35,182 bases of DNA from Peptococcaceae bacterium UBA7185 (GTDB lineage Bacteria; Bacillota; Peptococcia; Peptococcales; Peptococcaceae), in assembly GCA_002491065.1 (NCBI GenBank), contig DKVF01000055.1, positions 34,271-69,452 of the forward strand. Reading direction: 5' to 3'. Positions within the stretch are counted from its first letter, which is position 1. Each line of letters starts with the position of its first letter. The notes beneath the pieces are model-generated. The model was not told where the DNA came from, searched no databases, and saw only the letters and a list, made by a program, of their open reading frames with translations. Both the position numbers and the translations under genes were made by a program. Below are positions 33,332 through 35,182 of this stretch, one piece after another.

Positions 33332-34774
33332 TTAAAATAATGCCATTATAATAGGTGCGCCCAACGCAGTAAACAGCATTGCGATAATTTGAATTACCAG
33401 ACCTGCTTTAAATGCCTGCCCTGAACTGATCCATTCTTTGAAACTGAAAAGATAAGCTGCGTTACCGGAAGCAGTCGGCGTGCAGAAGGAAATATTCAGA
33501 ATGTACGAAGCCAGAATGGCAATTACCAGCGGGCTGATTCCCAGCGACTGCCCAAAGGCGAACATCACCGGCATAAAGGCTAGTACAACGGCCACATTGT
33601 TTACAAATTGCGATACAACCATTGCAATGAAGAAGAAAACGACTATAAATGTGATTGGCCCCATGCCATCCAGAATGCCACTCAGTTGTTCCACAACAAA
33701 CGGCATAATATTAGATTCCGCAGCATTCACTGCTGCAACCAACGGTGCAATAGTAGCAAACATCATGATTAGATCCCAGTTGACACCTTGTGCCAGCTTG
33801 CTGAAAGGCACCACATCCTCTCGACCTAGATTAATAATCTAATAAACGGCCAGTGTCAGCACAGCAGCACCCGGTACACTAAGATTTTTTAACCAAATCG
33901 TAATGCCCCAGCTGACAGGCAGAATTCCCGGCAGGAATAACAGCACCATCAGTAATGCAATTAACCCTACTGCCTGTTTCTGCGCACCAGTCATTTTATC
34001 ATCCCGATAGCAGGCAAATCGGTCATCATCACGAAGTAACAGAGATACATCCGGCTTCACTATAAATTTCAGTAACGCAAGGAATGTCCCCATTGTCACA
34101 ATACTGAATACAATCTGAATCAAGGTAAACATGACAAAGTTCATTGTAGCACCAGTAGTTTTTTCCATAACTGTGTTTACCACATAGGACTGTCCCATAA
34201 AGGGGAAAATTCCACCGCCGACTGTGCAAGCCAAAACAATTGCAACAGTGCCATAAGCAGGGTATTTGTCCCCTGTTTTGAAACCTGCCTGTGAACAGAA
34301 TTTTCCAAAGATAATTGTCAGCAGCAGCATGGAAGCAAATAGATTTACAAAGGAAGAAACCAACCATGCCGCCAGACAGAACATTGCAAGCATAATATAA
34401 GGTTTTCCCGTAGCAAATTTACGGCTGATGCACCAGTTAGCAACATATTTGCTCAAGCCAACTTCCTCTACAATTGCTGAAAAACAAAACATAAATAATG
34501 TCGTTAAAACCAGATTATCTGTAAAAGAAATTCCTAATGTCTGAAACACTGTTCTGTCAGGCAAATATCCCAACGCAACAATTCCTAATAAACTGGGCCA
34601 AATCTTGCTGTCAACAGTCCAGCCATACAGTACACCAATAAAAATCCCGATAGTTTGCATCCCCCATGGAGTAATAGAACCGATGGGCGGCAGATATCGA
34701 AAACCAAACATAAATAAACAAACAACTGCAAAATTGATTAAAGTTTTTGTTTTTTTCCCTGTTGTGATCGGCAT
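33332..34774 (-). pseudogene. DASS/SLC13-family anion transporter interrupted by an in-frame TAG
   Basis: A sodium-coupled dicarboxylate/sulfate-type permease of the DASS family. The start is ATG 34774 with AAGGAG 8 nt upstream, although the frame opens at 34885. The first 311 codons encode about eight to nine membrane segments. Codon 312 (33841-33839) is TAG. The same frame continues through I-I-N-L-G-R-E-D-V-V-P-F-S-K-L and N-W-D-L-I-M-M-F to the proper C-terminus with P-T-A-S-G-N-A at 33332. The restored length, 480 codons, is normal. One point mutation (for example from TTG, CAG or TGG) explains the stop. The C-terminal part could start at GTG 33814 but has no ribosome-binding site. Alternatively this is a sequencing error. 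Confidence 0.87.
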
Positions 34775-34922
34775 CAAGCCCACTCCTTTCTTTCCAATTC
34801 TATATGAATCAGATAACTTTTTTCCTAATGACTTCACAATAATCTGCTGGGTACCCATATATGTTGCAGATTCACCGTGAATCATTATTTTTATAATTCA
34901 ATTTTATCTAATAAATATTCTT

Positions 34923-35024
34923 TTGAAAAATGCTTTTGGTGTAATCTTTTATATTTTGTTATGTTTGATTTGCATAACCATTTTGTAATTTCCCCTACAT
35001 TAATTAGTTTTACACAAACGTTTT
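34923..35024 (-). promoter_or_regulatory. Promoter-like element (copy B) upstream of the DASS gene, with LysR-type box
   Basis: TTGAAAAATGCTT (34923-34935) is followed at the same 36-bp distance as in copy A by TTATG-N9-CATAA (34959-34977), a perfect 5-bp-arm dyad with T-N11-A. AACGTTTT follows at 35017-35024. The box lies about 185 bp before the DASS start codon. Confidence 0.55.
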
Positions 35025-35182
35025 GAAAATGTCCTTTCGAACCCTACAAAGCACTTTTTCAGACGAAATAATATTATATTGTGGTAACTTAAACTTTTTC
35101 CTGTTCTGGGCCACCATTGTAAGATATATAACGTCTAATTCTGCTAATGCCATATAATAAAAAAGGCTCTACGTCAAATGTT
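35025..35182. other. Right edge of window, no gene recognised
   Basis: AT-rich sequence with no open frame that I can support. A gene beyond the edge cannot be excluded. Confidence 0.4.

Noticed and set aside
33839..33841. TAG in the DASS gene as pyrrolysine or a reassigned codon
   Set aside because: RF1 in the window is normal, no Pyl genes are visible, and the neighbouring genes also show decay.

Overview
The window reads as a chromosome segment from a spore-forming, anaerobic Firmicute (Bacillota) of about 43% GC. Spore formation is indicated by SpoVT, an alpha/beta-type small acid-soluble spore protein (SASP) and a YtxC-like protein. The SLH-domain envelope protein, lipoprotein-type flavoproteins, CIRCE-controlled htpG, ferritin and flavin/thiol redox proteins fit a strict anaerobe. 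A spore-forming member of the Negativicutes is my best guess, but there is no 16S gene or other decisive marker. No rRNA, tRNA, CRISPR array, prophage or intact insertion sequence was seen.

Layout. 1-2290: the start of an RND efflux operon (adaptor lipoprotein, then pump, cut by the window edge) on the minus strand, behind a promoter with a TetR-type palindrome. 2500-5380: a KdpD/KdpE-like two-component system without kdp transport genes, followed by a papain-like peptidase candidate. 5750-9680: spoVT, a small Ig-like lipoprotein, a small membrane protein, and the prfA-prmC translation-termination pair. 9850-15550: an operon of three paralogous FAD-dependent oxidoreductases, each with a lipoprotein signal and a C-terminal tail resembling SLH modules. 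It is divergent from htpG, whose promoter carries a perfect, extended CIRCE operator. 18.0-23.4 kb: a YtrA-type GntR regulator, an 879-residue SLH protein with about eight tandem beta-type repeats, and a CoA-disulfide-reductase/rhodanese fusion. 23.4-24.7 kb: ferritin, the SASP gene, and a tiny polar protein gene. The last two share a near-identical sigma-G-like promoter layout, which suggests that the tiny gene is an unrecognised forespore gene.

24.9-35.2 kb looks like an accessory island in decay. It holds a LysR regulator with an in-frame TGA, a phosphodiesterase/alkaline-phosphatase-superfamily enzyme, an intact TauE/SafE permease, an internally deleted TauE remnant, a second intact TauE, the last ~26 codons of an SDR dehydrogenase, and a DASS/SLC13 anion transporter with an in-frame TAG. 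The DASS promoter region and the sequence before the SDR fragment are diverged copies of one element carrying a LysR-type box, so these genes were probably once co-regulated. Housekeeping-type genes (ytxC-like, DUF1847, GNAT) interrupt the island.

Most transcription units end in clear intrinsic terminators. Starts were moved from the longest reading frame to the codon with the best Shine-Dalgarno sequence wherever the two differed.
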